Shown one piece after another: positions 17,763-26,785 of a stretch of 64,000 nt of DNA; the first letter of the stretch is position 1; each line of letters opens with the position of its first letter. Where the stretch lies: the NCBI GenBank assembly GCA_031396695.1, contig JANNLG010000199.1:1-64000 (forward strand). The letters run 5' to 3'. The notes below the pieces were generated by a model that had not been told where the DNA came from, did no database searches, and saw only the letters and a list, made by a program, of their open reading frames with translations. The DNA is from VGRW01 sp031396695. Lineage in GTDB: Bacteria; Myxococcota_A; UBA9160; SZUA-336. Position numbers and translations under genes: made by a program.

Positions 17763-19103
17763 CTACGGAACGACTCCGCTCGCGCGCTGCAGCTCTTCCG
17801 CGGTCGGGATCCACTCGGCCAGGTCCTGGACGAACGCACCCTGCCACGCCTTCGGGTGCGAGACGATCTTTCCGCTGAGCGGATTCGTCGAGCCGAGCAG
17901 CACGAAGTTGATGCCGACTCCGGAAGCCTTCGCGAACGCGACCAGCGCCTGCTGCAGCGTCGTCCCCGATGCGATCGTGAGCTTGCCGCGCTTCTGACCC
18001 TCGACGACCTCGCCGCCCATCAGCACCTCGTGCGTCGGCTTCTTGCGGTGCGTGTTGAGCCAGCGCGTGAACTCGGGCAGGCTGCCTTCGAACTCGCCCG
18101 CGAGCAGCTCTTCTCGCAGCAGGTCACGGCCGGCGAGCGTCGCCAGGAAGTCGCGGCTCTCGATCACCGGCACGTCGTCGACCATCTTCCACTTGAAGTG
18201 CCAGTGCTCGGGACCCCAGCCCGATTCCGCGAGCTCGTCGAGGCACGCTTTGAGCGGCACGATCTGCTCCTTCTGGCTGGAGAGATTCAGGAAGCCCCGC
18301 GTGTTCATGAGCACCGTGCGATCGAGCACGACCATCGGCACGTTCAGCCGTGCCGACGCTGACGCCAGCGCTCCGGTCGTGGACATCAAGTTGAACACCT
18401 GCGGCCTGCGCGAGGTCGTCGTGCGCGGGTAGCGCATCTGGAGCGAGGTGCCGACGACGGCGACGCCGTACTCGGGATCGTTCACGACGTTGCCCGCGCG
18501 CAGCATCGTCCAGCCGAGCTTCGCGGCGCGCGCGTACTGCAGCAGCGCGTCCTTGACGCTCGACTTGTCGGCGATCTCGAACTCGACCGCGGGCGGCTCG
18601 GGGTCGCCCACCACGCGCTCGACCGCCACGAAGCTCTTCGGGACCGACTTCTGGATGTAGTTCGCCAGGTCGCTGATCGTGCCCTTGAAGGTGCTCTTGG
18701 GGAGCATCGGCAGGTCGATCGGGGTCTTGCTGGTGACCAGCAGGTTGCTGCGCACGTAGACGATGCCGTCGACGATCTCGAAGTCGATTCCGCCCGCGGA
18801 TTTCTTGAGGGCGGCAAGCACCTGGTCGACGGATCCCGCCGGCAGGTCGACGTCGACGCGATAGAGGCCGAGATCCGGGCTGCGATCCTCGGGCCGGATT
18901 TGGTCGAGCGCGAGCGGCATGCCGGCCTCGGCCGCGATCCGCTCCAGCGCGTACTCGAGATCCACGCCCGCGAACTGCAGCGCCTTGATCTTGGGCAGAC
19001 CCGGCGTGCCCGAGTCGCCGCCAGAGCCGCAGCCGGTCACGCCTACGAGCAGCGCGACGGCGATCAGGGGGGTGGCGAGCAGGCAGCGCAGGGGCATGAA
19101 CAC
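17763..19103 (-). CDS. Lipoprotein with STN/secretin-N-like repeats
   Basis: A 446-residue exported protein with lipobox VGVTGC. Four successive segments resemble the STN/secretin N-terminal domain fold: one begins GVDLEYALERIAAEAG and ends DFEIVDGIVYV, others contain SVKDALLQYARAA, PLKACLDELAESG and TLQQALVAFAKASG. No secretin channel domain follows. Such repeats usually bind partners in secretion or TonB systems. GTG 19103 is preferred because GAGGAG lies 8 nt upstream; ATG at 19097 is the alternative. Its own promoter (TTCACG, 17 nt, TAGACT) is at 19132-19160. Confidence 0.65.
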   Translation of the reverse strand: MFMPLRCLLATPLIAVALLVGVTGCGSGGDSGTPGLPKIKALQFAGVDLEYALERIAAEAGMPLALDQIRPEDRSPDLGLYRVDVDLPAGSVDQVLAALKKSAGGIDFEIVDGIVYVRSNLLVTSKTPIDLPMLPKSTFKGTISDLANYIQKSVPKSFVAVERVVGDPEPPAVEFEIADKSSVKDALLQYARAAKLGWTMLRAGNVVNDPEYGVAVVGTSLQMRYPRTTTSRRPQVFNLMSTTGALASASARLNVPMVVLDRTVLMNTRGFLNLSSQKEQIVPLKACLDELAESGWGPEHWHFKWKMVDDVPVIESRDFLATLAGRDLLREELLAGEFEGSLPEFTRWLNTHRKKPTHEVLMGGEVVEGQKRGKLTIASGTTLQQALVAFAKASGVGINFVLLGSTNPLSGKIVSHPKAWQGAFVQDLAEWIPTAEELQRASGVVP

Positions 19104-19131
19104 GGTCTCGTCTCCTCGGAAAGGGGGATGC

Positions 19132-19160
19132 AGTCTACCGTGCAAAAGCGACGGCGTGAA
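19132..19160 (-). promoter_or_regulatory. Sigma-70-type promoter of the STN-repeat lipoprotein
   Basis: On the minus strand TTCACG (19160-19155), a 17-nt spacer and TAGACT (19137-19132). Transcription would start near 19125 and give a leader of about 22 nt that includes GAGGAG. This is one of the genes with a conventional leader. Confidence 0.55.
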
Positions 19161-19241
19161 CCAACCCCCTCGCGTTGACAGCGGTTTCAGGGCGACCCAA
19201 CCTAGCCCGAGAGGAGCCGGCAGCTGAGCGCGAAGGTCCAC

Positions 19242-19700
19242 ATGACGCCCCAAGGGCACGAGATGATGACGGAGGAGCTCCGCCGGCTTAAGAGTATTGA
19301 GCGCCCGGCGATCTCGGACCAGATCCGCCGCGCGCGCGAGCACGGCGACATCTCGGAGAATGCGGAGTACGACGCGGCCAAGGACAAGCAGGGCATGATC
19401 GAGGCCCGCATCCGCCAGATCGAGGACCGGCTGGCTCGCGCCGAGGTCGTCGACATGTCCGGCCAGCCGTCCGACAAGGTGCGCTTCGGCACCACGGTCG
19501 TGCTCGAGGACCTCGCCTCGGGCGACGAGGTGACCTACCGGATCGTGGGCGAGGACGAGGCCGACGTCTCGAAGGGCCTGCTCTCGGTGACCAGTCCCGT
19601 GGCCCGCGCGCTGATCGGCAAGGAAGTCGACGACCAGGTGAACGTGGTCGTGCCCGCCGGCAGTCGCTCCTACGAGGTCCGCGAGATCCGCTTCGCGTGA
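19242..19700 (+). CDS. greA: Transcription elongation factor GreA
   Basis: Rescues backtracked RNA polymerase by stimulating transcript cleavage. The 152-residue protein has the N-terminal coiled coil (MTPQGHEMMTEELRRLK start) with the acidic tip DISENAEYDAAKD at residues about 36-48, which reaches the polymerase active site, and the C-terminal FKBP-like domain. A perfect TTGACA lies at 19175-19180, but the spacing to a -10 box is unclear. The stop overlaps trxB by 1 nt. Confidence 0.95.
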   Translation: MTPQGHEMMTEELRRLKSIERPAISDQIRRAREHGDISENAEYDAAKDKQGMIEARIRQIEDRLARAEVVDMSGQPSDKVRFGTTVVLEDLASGDEVTYRIVGEDEADVSKGLLSVTSPVARALIGKEVDDQVNVVVPAGSRSYEVREIRFA

Positions 19701-20635
19701 TGAAGCCGGTGGAGCGGAAGAAGCTCGTGATCATCGGCAGCGGGCCTGCCGGCTACACGGCCGCGATCTACGCCGCGCGCGCCGAGCTCGCGCCGGTCGT
19801 GGTCGCGGGCGCGGCGTTCGGCGGCCAGCTGATGATCACGACCGACGTCGAGAATTACCCGGGCTTTCCGGAGGGCGTCGCTGGGCCCGAACTGATGGAG
19901 CTGTTCCAGAAGCAGGCGGAGCGCTTCGGAACCAAAGTCGTCTTCGAGGACGCGACCGCGATCGATTTCTCCAAGCGGCCATTCTCGATCGAGACCGACT
20001 CGCAGCGCTTCGAAGCGGAGAGTGTGATCGTCGCCACCGGCGCCACGGCCAAGTGGCTCGGCATCGAGTCGGAGACGAAATACACCAACCGCGGCGTGTC
20101 GGCCTGCGCGACCTGCGACGGGGCGCTGTACCGCGGAAAAGCGATCGCGGTGGTCGGCGGCGGCGACACGGCCATGGAAGAGGCGCTCTTCCTGACGCGC
20201 TTCGGAACGGTCGTGCACGTGGTCCACCGGCGCGGCGAGCTGCGCGCGAGCCGGATCATGGCGGAGCGGGCGAAGCGCAACGAGAAGATCCGCTTCGTGC
20301 TTCACAGCGAGGTCGCCGAGGTGCTCGGCGACGAGCAGGCGGTCACGGGCGTGCGCCTTCGCGACTTGCGCACAGGCGCGCTCTCGACGCTCGAGGTCGG
20401 CGCGCTGTTCGTCGCGATCGGCCACGAGCCCAACACCAGTCTGTTTCATGGCGTGCTCGACATGAATCCGTCGGGCTACCTCGAAGTGCAGGCGCACTCG
20501 ACGCGCACCAACGTCGCGGGCGTGTTCGCCTGCGGCGACGCGATGGATCCGCACTATCGCCAGGCGGTCACCGCCGCCGGCTCGGGCTGCATGGCGGCCC
20601 TCGACGCGGAGCGCTGGCTCGCGGCGAACGAGTAG
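19700..20635 (+). CDS. trxB: Thioredoxin reductase
   Basis: NADPH-dependent FAD enzyme that reduces thioredoxin. The N-terminal FAD motif GSGPAGYTAAIYAAR, the redox-active CATC (Cys136, Cys139), the NADPH motif GGGDTAMEEA and the C-terminal FAD motif GVFACGDAMD are all present. The 311-residue length is normal. ATG at 19700 shares one base with the greA stop (TGATG); a GTG at 19697 is also possible. The pair greA-trxB is probably one transcription unit, with the GH35 gene 4 nt further on. Confidence 0.95.
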   Translation: MKPVERKKLVIIGSGPAGYTAAIYAARAELAPVVVAGAAFGGQLMITTDVENYPGFPEGVAGPELMELFQKQAERFGTKVVFEDATAIDFSKRPFSIETDSQRFEAESVIVATGATAKWLGIESETKYTNRGVSACATCDGALYRGKAIAVVGGGDTAMEEALFLTRFGTVVHVVHRRGELRASRIMAERAKRNEKIRFVLHSEVAEVLGDEQAVTGVRLRDLRTGALSTLEVGALFVAIGHEPNTSLFHGVLDMNPSGYLEVQAHSTRTNVAGVFACGDAMDPHYRQAVTAAGSGCMAALDAERWLAANE

Positions 20636-20639
20636 GGCG

Positions 20640-22940
20640 TTGCGGGTCGAGTTCGACCGCTACAGCCTGCGCGTCGACAAGCAGCGCGTGATCGTGCGAG
20701 CCGGCTCGCTGCACTACTTCCGTCTGCCCGTGCGCGAGCTCTGGCGCGAGCGCATCGCCCAGATGAAAGACGCGGGCCTGAACGCGATCGACGTCTATTA
20801 CCCGTGGAACTTCCACAGCGAGCGCGCGGGCGAGTACGACTTCTCGGAGCTGCGCGACATCGACCACCTGCACGACTTGATCGAGGCGGCGGGAATGTGG
20901 CTGATCGCGCGGCCCGGTCCGTACATCTGCGCGGAGGTCGATCTCGGCGGCCTGCCGGCGTACTTGCTGCGCGATCCTGAGCTCGTGCTGCGCTGCCGCC
21001 GGCCCGCGGGCTTCGCGTACTCGAGCGCGTACATGGCGGCGGTGCACGAGTGGTTCGGCGCGATCGTGCCGCGCATCGCCGGCCGCGCGAACCTGCTCCT
21101 GTTCCAGATCGAGAACGAGTACTCGGTGCCCGCGCACCTGGCCGCGCTCTCGAGCCCGCTCGCGGATCTGTTGATCCGCTGGCTCGGCTCGAAGCGCCTG
21201 ACGAAGCTCGCGAGCTCCCCGTGGCTGCGTCGGCGCGCGCTCGCGGCGGCCGAGTCGGCCGACGACGACGGCGAGCTCGGCCAGCGCAATAGCTACATGC
21301 GCGAGCTGTACGAGCTGTCGCGAACGCTCGGCGTGGGCGTGCCGATCTTCCACAACGACGTGGCGGCGCTCTCGGGCCGTCAGCTCGACGTCGACATGCT
21401 CGCGATCGATCGCTACCCGATCACGAGCTTCGAGGGCGACTGGCGCTCGCGGCCCGGAACCTTCGACGACTTCGCGAGCGACGAGAGCGCGCTCGACGCA
21501 CACGGCCGGGTCGGAAATCCCGTCTTCTACCCGGAACTGCAGGCCGGCTGGTACGACGGCTGGGGCGGCGTGGGCTACCCGCAGCTCCGCGAGCGGCTCG
21601 GCGCCGACTCGATCGACGCCACCACCAAGGCCGCGCTCGCCGCGCGCGGCACGCTCTGGAACTACTACGTGTTCAGCGGCGGAACTACGTTCGGCTACCT
21701 GGCCAGCCCCGACGTGTACAGCTCGTACGACTACGGCGCGCCGATCGGCGAATCCGGCGCGACCGACGCGCGCTACGACGCGGTCCGCAACTTGAACGCG
21801 TTCATCGCGATGCACGAGACCGATCTCGCGCAGACCGATCTCGCCGCCGACGCGCGCCCGCTCTGCGCGCAGCACTTCTGCACGCGGCTGGGGCGCGCGA
21901 ACCGCTACGTGTTCCTGCGCAACCCCTCGCGCGAGCGCATCGAGCTCTCGCTCGGCGAGCCCGAGCGCGCCTGGCTCGCGCCCGGGGAGACACAGATCCG
22001 TGTCTACGACAGGACGTCGCACGCGCTGCTCGGCGTGAGTCCGGAGCTGCCCGTCGCGGCCAGTGCCGTTCGCGAGCTGCCGCCGCTGCTGCCGCGGCTC
22101 GAAGCGTGGCGCTTCTCGAACGCGAGCCCGCAGCTCGCCGAGGCGTACGACGACTCGGGTTGGCAGGCGCTGCCCGCGGCGGCGCTCGACGAGGACCGAC
22201 TCGACCTCGACTCGCTCGGCCTGCACTACGGCTGCGTCTGGTTCCGCGGCACTTTCGAGGGAAGACTCGATCGCCTGGTGCTCGACGCGCGCCATCTGTG
22301 GTCCGTCTGGATCGATGGCGCGCTGGTCGCGTCGGGCGCGCAGCTGCGGAACACGCTCGGCGTCGGCGCCGACGGCGCGCGCGCGCACCGCGTCGATCTT
22401 CGTCGCGCGGGTCTGCGCGAGCGCGAGCGACACGTGGTCGTGATCCTGGTGGAGAGCCTCGGCCACAACAAAGGCTTCGCCGACGACTTCCGGAACCCGC
22501 GCGGCATCGCTTCGCTCGACACCGGCGCGTCGCGCGTGGCCTGGCGCTTTCGCGGCGGCTTGGTGCGCGGCGAGCGCGGCCTCACGCCGCGCGTCGACTT
22601 CGCGGGCATCGAGCGCGGCCCCGCCAGCGAAGTCGTGCTGCCGCACGGCTGGCAGGGCGAGCCCGAGGGCGTGGGCCTGTACGAGACCAGCTTCCGGCTC
22701 GAAAGCGTGGATCCCAAGCGCCACGCGCTCGCGCTCGGCTTCGACCCGGGCCGCGGCCGCGCGAACCTGTACTTGAACGGCTGGCTGATCGGGCGCTCCT
22801 GGCCCGAGCGCGGCCCGCAGCGCCGCTTCTGGCTGCCCTGGGGAATGCTCTCGCCCGACGAAGAGAATCAGCTCGCCGTCACGCTCTGGAAGAGTTCGAA
22901 GCGAGCCTCGCTGGGCAAGCCGCGCCTCGAGTGCGTGTAG
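20640..22940 (+). CDS. Glycoside hydrolase family 35 protein (beta-galactosidase-like)
   Basis: A 766-residue protein. The N-terminal TIM barrel has GH35 signatures: AGSLHYFRLP, NAIDVYYPWNFH, RPGPYICAE, the acid/base Glu160 in QIENEY and the nucleophile Glu299 in FYPELQAGWYDGWGG. Beta-sandwich jelly-roll domains follow from about residue 480, as in large GH35 enzymes. It would release terminal beta-galactosides. No signal peptide is seen, so it appears cytoplasmic. The start is probably TTG at 20640, 4 nt after the trxB stop; no better start is visible. Confidence 0.88.
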   Translation: MRVEFDRYSLRVDKQRVIVRAGSLHYFRLPVRELWRERIAQMKDAGLNAIDVYYPWNFHSERAGEYDFSELRDIDHLHDLIEAAGMWLIARPGPYICAEVDLGGLPAYLLRDPELVLRCRRPAGFAYSSAYMAAVHEWFGAIVPRIAGRANLLLFQIENEYSVPAHLAALSSPLADLLIRWLGSKRLTKLASSPWLRRRALAAAESADDDGELGQRNSYMRELYELSRTLGVGVPIFHNDVAALSGRQLDVDMLAIDRYPITSFEGDWRSRPGTFDDFASDESALDAHGRVGNPVFYPELQAGWYDGWGGVGYPQLRERLGADSIDATTKAALAARGTLWNYYVFSGGTTFGYLASPDVYSSYDYGAPIGESGATDARYDAVRNLNAFIAMHETDLAQTDLAADARPLCAQHFCTRLGRANRYVFLRNPSRERIELSLGEPERAWLAPGETQIRVYDRTSHALLGVSPELPVAASAVRELPPLLPRLEAWRFSNASPQLAEAYDDSGWQALPAAALDEDRLDLDSLGLHYGCVWFRGTFEGRLDRLVLDARHLWSVWIDGALVASGAQLRNTLGVGADGARAHRVDLRRAGLRERERHVVVILVESLGHNKGFADDFRNPRGIASLDTGASRVAWRFRGGLVRGERGLTPRVDFAGIERGPASEVVLPHGWQGEPEGVGLYETSFRLESVDPKRHALALGFDPGRGRANLYLNGWLIGRSWPERGPQRRFWLPWGMLSPDEENQLAVTLWKSSKRASLGKPRLECV

Positions 22941-22952
22941 CCCCATGACGCG

Positions 22953-22980
22953 TTGCGACGTACGGCTCGCGCGGTAGACT
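22953..22980 (+). promoter_or_regulatory. Leaderless promoter of the PAS-HisKA-receiver gene
   Basis: TTGCGA (22953-22958), a 16-nt spacer and TAGACT (22975-22980). The -10 hexamer ends 7 nt before the ATG, so the predicted first base of the transcript is at or next to the start codon. No Shine-Dalgarno sequence lies between. Confidence 0.6.
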
Positions 22981-22987
22981 GGCGGGA

Positions 22988-24049
22988 ATGCCGCTGGATA
23001 GGGCGATCCTCGAGCGTCTCATCGAGGTATCTCCCGACATCGTAGTCGCGACCGCCGCTGACGGAACGGTCCAGTACTACAACGACGGTGCACGGGAGAA
23101 CCTCGGCTACTCCCGCCTCGAGATCATCGGGCGGTACGTCGCCGAGCTCTATCCGTCGATCGACGAAGCGCGCCGCGTGATGAGCGCGATGCGAGCCACC
23201 GAGCACGGCGGTCCCGGACGCATCGTGAACTTCCCGACGACCTTCGTCGCCAAGGACGGACACGAGCTCGACGTCGCGATCTCGGGCGTGATCCTGTACG
23301 ACGACGACGAAGTCGAGCAGGGCACGATCGGCTTCGCGAAGGACGTTTCCGAGATCAAGCGCAAGGATCAGCTCGCGGTGCTCGGCGAGGTCGCGATCGG
23401 ACTCTCGCACGAGATCAACAATCCGCTCACGGTGATCGAGAACCAGATCACGCTGCTCGAGCGGCACCTGACCGCGAAGGGCGAGATCGGCGAGACCGAG
23501 CGCGTGCAGAAAGTCCGCGCCGAGATCCGCCGCATCGAGTCGAACCTGCAGCGCCTGAACGACATGGCCAAGCAGGAGCGCTACGCGAGCACCGAGTACC
23601 TGGGCCGCGCGCGCATGATCGATCTGTCCGCGAAGCCCGAGGGCGCGTCGCTCGCGCTCGGCGGCCGACGCGTGCTGGTCGTCGACGACGACGTGAGCGT
23701 GCGCGAATCCGTGAGCGAGATCCTGCGCGCCGACGGTGGCGTGGTCACGGTGGTGGGCAACGGGCGCGAGGCGATCGAGCGCATGCGTCGCGAGCGCTTC
23801 GACGTGGTGCTGTCCGACGTCGTGATGCCCGAGATGGACGGCTACGAGCTGTTCCAGGCCGCGCGCCGCGAAGCGCCCGACACGCCGGTCGTGCTGATGA
23901 CGGCCTTCTACTACGACCAGGACCACGTCATCAAGCGCTCGCGCATGGAGGGGCTCGACGGCGTGCTGTTCAAGAAGCCGGTCAATCCCGAGCGCCTGGT
24001 GAAGACGCTCGCGGAGCTGATCACGCGGGCTCGGCCACGTCCTTCTTGA
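22988..24049 (+). CDS. PAS-HisKA-receiver protein lacking a histidine-kinase ATPase domain
   Basis: A 353-residue cytoplasmic signalling protein. Residues about 8-122 form a PAS sensor domain. Residues 130-195 are a HisKA dimerisation/phosphotransfer helix pair with the H-box SHEINNPL (His141). A HATPase_c domain would normally follow, but its N, G1 and G2 boxes are absent. Instead a receiver domain starts at 227 (RVLVVDDD), with phospho-acceptor Asp277 in VLSDVVMP and Lys330 in KKP. It probably acts as a phosphotransfer or competing partner for another kinase. Confidence 0.85.
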   Translation: MPLDRAILERLIEVSPDIVVATAADGTVQYYNDGARENLGYSRLEIIGRYVAELYPSIDEARRVMSAMRATEHGGPGRIVNFPTTFVAKDGHELDVAISGVILYDDDEVEQGTIGFAKDVSEIKRKDQLAVLGEVAIGLSHEINNPLTVIENQITLLERHLTAKGEIGETERVQKVRAEIRRIESNLQRLNDMAKQERYASTEYLGRARMIDLSAKPEGASLALGGRRVLVVDDDVSVRESVSEILRADGGVVTVVGNGREAIERMRRERFDVVLSDVVMPEMDGYELFQAARREAPDTPVVLMTAFYYDQDHVIKRSRMEGLDGVLFKKPVNPERLVKTLAELITRARPRPS

Positions 24050-24215
24050 CGTTGAAGAGCTTCCCGTCGCTGGTCTTCGCCAGCCAGGCGTTCTCCCAGT
24101 CCTGAAGCACGGTGAGCTCGTCGCCCTCGGCGAGCGATACCTCTTCGACGTCCTCGCCGAGGTTCGCCTGGTGTTTGTAGGTGACGCTGCGCTTGATCCG
24201 GATGGTGTCGGCCAT
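24021..24215 (-). CDS. Small SH3-like protein
   Basis: A 64-residue protein whose pattern (VTYKHQANLGEDVEEVSLAEGDELTVLQDW..AWLAKTSDGKLFNV) suggests a single SH3-like beta barrel: a turn rich in acidic residues, a conserved Trp pair and a C-terminal strand. Function unknown. Its last codons overlap the end of the PAS-receiver gene by 29 nt on the opposite strand. It starts 7 nt after the comF-like stop on the same strand. A TATAAG hexamer ends 6 nt before the ATG. Confidence 0.6.
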   Translation of the reverse strand: MADTIRIKRSVTYKHQANLGEDVEEVSLAEGDELTVLQDWENAWLAKTSDGKLFNVKKDVAEPA

Positions 24216-24222
24216 GGCCGAC

Positions 24223-24873
24223 TTATAGCAGAGGCGCGGGCGCGACTTCCACGGCCTCGGTTCCGGCCAGCGCCGCGAGCGTGATGCGGCGCGCGCCGCT
24301 CGCGGCGCGCAGGCTGCGCGCGGCCTCGACGAGCGTCGCGCCGGTAGTGGCGACGTCGTCGAGCAGTAGCACGCGGCGGCCCGCGAGCGCGCCCGGACGC
24401 GCGCGAAAGCTCGCAGCCACGTTCGCTCGCCGCGCGGCGACCGTGAGGCCGGTCTGAGGCGGCGTGGCGCGGGCGCGCGCGAGTGAGCCGCGCACGACGG
24501 GCACGCCGGTCCGCCGCGCCAGCGCGCAGGCCAGCGTCCAGACCGGATCGCTGGCCTCGCTGCGCACGCGCGCGAGGTGGCGCGGGATCGGCACGATCGC
24601 GTCGAAGCGCAGGCTGCGCACGCGTTCGGCGAGGCGCGCGACCAGCACGTCGAGCGCGTCGAGCCGGCCCTCGAACTTGAAGCGGCGCACCAGCTTCATG
24701 CCGGTCTGGTCGTAGGCGATCGCGGTGTGCACCGCGCGCAGTCGCGGCAGCGCGCGCACGCCGCGCGCGCAGGCCGGGCAGAGCAGGGCGTCGCCGGGCA
24801 CCCGCGCGACGTCGCAAGCGGGGCAGACGCTCGGGATCAAGAGCTCGAGCAGCGCGGCGAGCCGCTCGCGCAC
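24223..24873 (-). CDS. comF: ComF family phosphoribosyltransferase-like protein
   Basis: A 216-residue ComF-type protein with an N-terminal zinc ribbon (two CPxC pairs: CPAC at residues 15-18 and CPAC near 30) and a phosphoribosyltransferase domain ending in VLLLDDVATTGATL, the PRPP-binding loop. ComF proteins support DNA uptake during natural transformation in several bacteria and often occur alone elsewhere. GTG start at 24873 is 8 nt after the gpmI stop. It is the last gene but one of the rplU-to-comF run. Confidence 0.82.
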   Translation of the reverse strand: MRERLAALLELLIPSVCPACDVARVPGDALLCPACARGVRALPRLRAVHTAIAYDQTGMKLVRRFKFEGRLDALDVLVARLAERVRSLRFDAIVPIPRHLARVRSEASDPVWTLACALARRTGVPVVRGSLARARATPPQTGLTVAARRANVAASFRARPGALAGRRVLLLDDVATTGATLVEAARSLRAASGARRITLAALAGTEAVEVAPAPLL

Positions 24874-24881
24874 CGCTCGCC

Positions 24882-26426
24882 CTAGCGCTCGCGCACGAGC
24901 AGGCTCTTGCCCGTCATCTCGCGCGGCACCGGCAGACCAACGAGCTCGCACAGGCTCGGCGCCAGATCGGCGAGGCCGCCGTCGCGCAAGCCTTTCGCTC
25001 CGGCTTCGCGCGTCACCCACCAGAGCGGCACGGGATTGGTGGTGTGCGCGGTGTGCGGGCCGCCGCTCGCGGGGTCGATCAGCTGCTCGATGTTGCCGTG
25101 ATCGGCGGTGATCAAGAGTGCACCGTCGCGCGCGAGCACCGCCGCGCACAGGCGCGCGAGGCAGGCGTCGACGGTCTCGACCGCCGTGACACCGGCGGGG
25201 ATCACGCCCGTGTGGCCGACCATGTCGGGGTTCGCGTAGTTCACCAGCACGAAGCGGTAGTCGTGCGTGTCGAGCGCCTCGAGCAGCGCGTCGGTGACGG
25301 CAACCGCGCTCATCTCGGGCTTCAGATCGTAGGTCGGCACGTCGCGCGGCGACGGAATCAGGATGCGGTCCTCGTTCGCGAACGGCTCTTCGCGGCCGCC
25401 GTTGAAGAAGTAGGTGACGTGCGCGTACTTCTCGGTCTCGGCGATGCGCAGCTGGCGCGCGCCCGAGGCCGCGACCAGCTCGCCGAAGCTCGCGCGCACG
25501 TCGACGGGGCCGAACACGGCCGGCAGCCCGAACGTCGCGTCGTACTCGGTGAGCGTCGCGAACACCGAGGGTCGCACGCGCGGCAGCGCCGCGATTTCAT
25601 CGCCGAGCTTCTCCGGACGCACGCGAGTGAGGGCGTTGGTGAGCTCGCGCGCGCGGTCCGCCCGGAAGTTGAAGAACAACACCGCGTCGCCGTCGGCGAG
25701 CCGAGGTCCGCCGGCGATCACCGACGGCGCGATGAACTCGTCGCCCTCGTTCGCGGACCAGCCGCGCTCGACCGCTTCGACGGCCGTCGCGCAGGCACGG
25801 CCCTCGCGCGAGACGATCGCCTGGTACGCGCGCGCGACGCGCTCCCAGCGCTTGTCGCGGTCCATCGCGTAGTAGCGCCCGGAGAGCGTGGCGATGCAGC
25901 CGCCGAGCTCGCGACAGCGCGCCTCGAGCGGGCGCACGTAGTCGAGCGCGCAACGCGGTGCGGTGTCGCGGCCGTCGCTGAACGCGTGCAGGATCGGCCG
26001 GATCCGGCGCTCCGCGAGCAGGCGCAGGAGCCCGTACACGTGGTCGAGCGAGCTGTGCACGCCGCCGTCGGAGACGAGCCCCATCAAGTGCAGCGCGCCG
26101 CCGGCGCGTTCGGCGGCGGCGAGCACCTGCTGGATCGCCGGGAACGAAGCGAGCTCGCCCGCATCGATCGCCTTCGCGATCCGCACCATGTCCATGTCGA
26201 TGATGCGGCCCGCGCCGAGCGTCGTGTGACCGACCTCGGAATTGCCCATCTGTCCGTCGGGCAGGCCGACCGCCGCGCCGGAGGTCTCGACCAACGCACT
26301 CGGACAGCTCGCGCGCAGCCTCGCGAAGAACGGCGCGTCGGCCAGCGCCGTCGCGTCGCCCGGTCCACCCTGTCCGACGCCGAAGCCGTCGAGGACGACG
26401 AGCACGACCGGGCCGCGGCTCGTCAT
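24882..26426 (-). CDS. gpmI: 2,3-bisphosphoglycerate-independent phosphoglycerate mutase
   Basis: Interconverts 3- and 2-phosphoglycerate in glycolysis and gluconeogenesis using two manganese ions. The 514-residue protein has Asp13 in VVLDGFG, the phosphorylated Ser63 in GNSEVGHTTLGAGR, the insertion domain with FNFRADRARE, and the C-terminal metal site TADHGNIEQ. All expected catalytic residues are visible. ATG at 26426 overlaps the rsfS stop by 4 nt. In the deltaproteobacterial gene order gpmI often follows rsfS, as here. Confidence 0.94.
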   Translation of the reverse strand: MTSRGPVVLVVLDGFGVGQGGPGDATALADAPFFARLRASCPSALVETSGAAVGLPDGQMGNSEVGHTTLGAGRIIDMDMVRIAKAIDAGELASFPAIQQVLAAAERAGGALHLMGLVSDGGVHSSLDHVYGLLRLLAERRIRPILHAFSDGRDTAPRCALDYVRPLEARCRELGGCIATLSGRYYAMDRDKRWERVARAYQAIVSREGRACATAVEAVERGWSANEGDEFIAPSVIAGGPRLADGDAVLFFNFRADRARELTNALTRVRPEKLGDEIAALPRVRPSVFATLTEYDATFGLPAVFGPVDVRASFGELVAASGARQLRIAETEKYAHVTYFFNGGREEPFANEDRILIPSPRDVPTYDLKPEMSAVAVTDALLEALDTHDYRFVLVNYANPDMVGHTGVIPAGVTAVETVDACLARLCAAVLARDGALLITADHGNIEQLIDPASGGPHTAHTTNPVPLWWVTREAGAKGLRDGGLADLAPSLCELVGLPVPREMTGKSLLVRER

Positions 26427-26785
26427 GAAGCGGCTCCGAGCGCTCGCTCGACGGTGACCTCTTCCGCATCGCCCCACAGCCGCTCGAGTCCGAAGAAGTC
26501 GCGCTCCTCTTCCTGGAATACGTGCACGACGACGTCGCCGAGATCCACGAGCACCCAGCAGCCGATCGGCTTGCCCTCGACGCCCCTCGGCTTCGCGCCC
26601 CCGCGCAGCGCGGCGGCGATCGCCGTGTCCGCGAGCGCGCGAACGTGACGCGCAGAGGTGCCCGTCGCGAGCACGAAGAAGTCCGCGAAGCCGCAAACCC
26701 CGCGCAGGTCGAGCACCCGCACCTCCGCGCCTTTCTTGTCGTCGATCGCCGTCGCCAACCGCATGGCCATGTCTTTTGCCGTCAA
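26423..26785 (-). CDS. rsfS: Ribosomal silencing factor RsfS
   Basis: Binds ribosomal protein L14 and blocks subunit joining in starved cells. From TTG at 26785 the protein has 120 residues and begins MTAKDMAMRLATAIDDKKG, matching the family start. The TTG overlaps the nadD stop by 4 nt, the coupling pattern used by its neighbours. The next in-frame ATG (26770) would shorten the first helix. Conserved RsfS segments ADFFVLATGTS, GWVLVDLGDVVVHVF (here CWVLVDLGD) and ERLWGDA are present. Confidence 0.9.
   Translation of the reverse strand: MTAKDMAMRLATAIDDKKGAEVRVLDLRGVCGFADFFVLATGTSARHVRALADTAIAAALRGGAKPRGVEGKPIGCWVLVDLGDVVVHVFQEEERDFFGLERLWGDAEEVTVERALGAAS

Noticed and set aside
20568..22946. 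A 792-codon open frame antisense to the GH35 gene
   Set aside because: Same explanation: high-GC shadow with biased Arg/Ala/Val/Glu composition and no domain, while the sense strand carries clear GH35 motifs.
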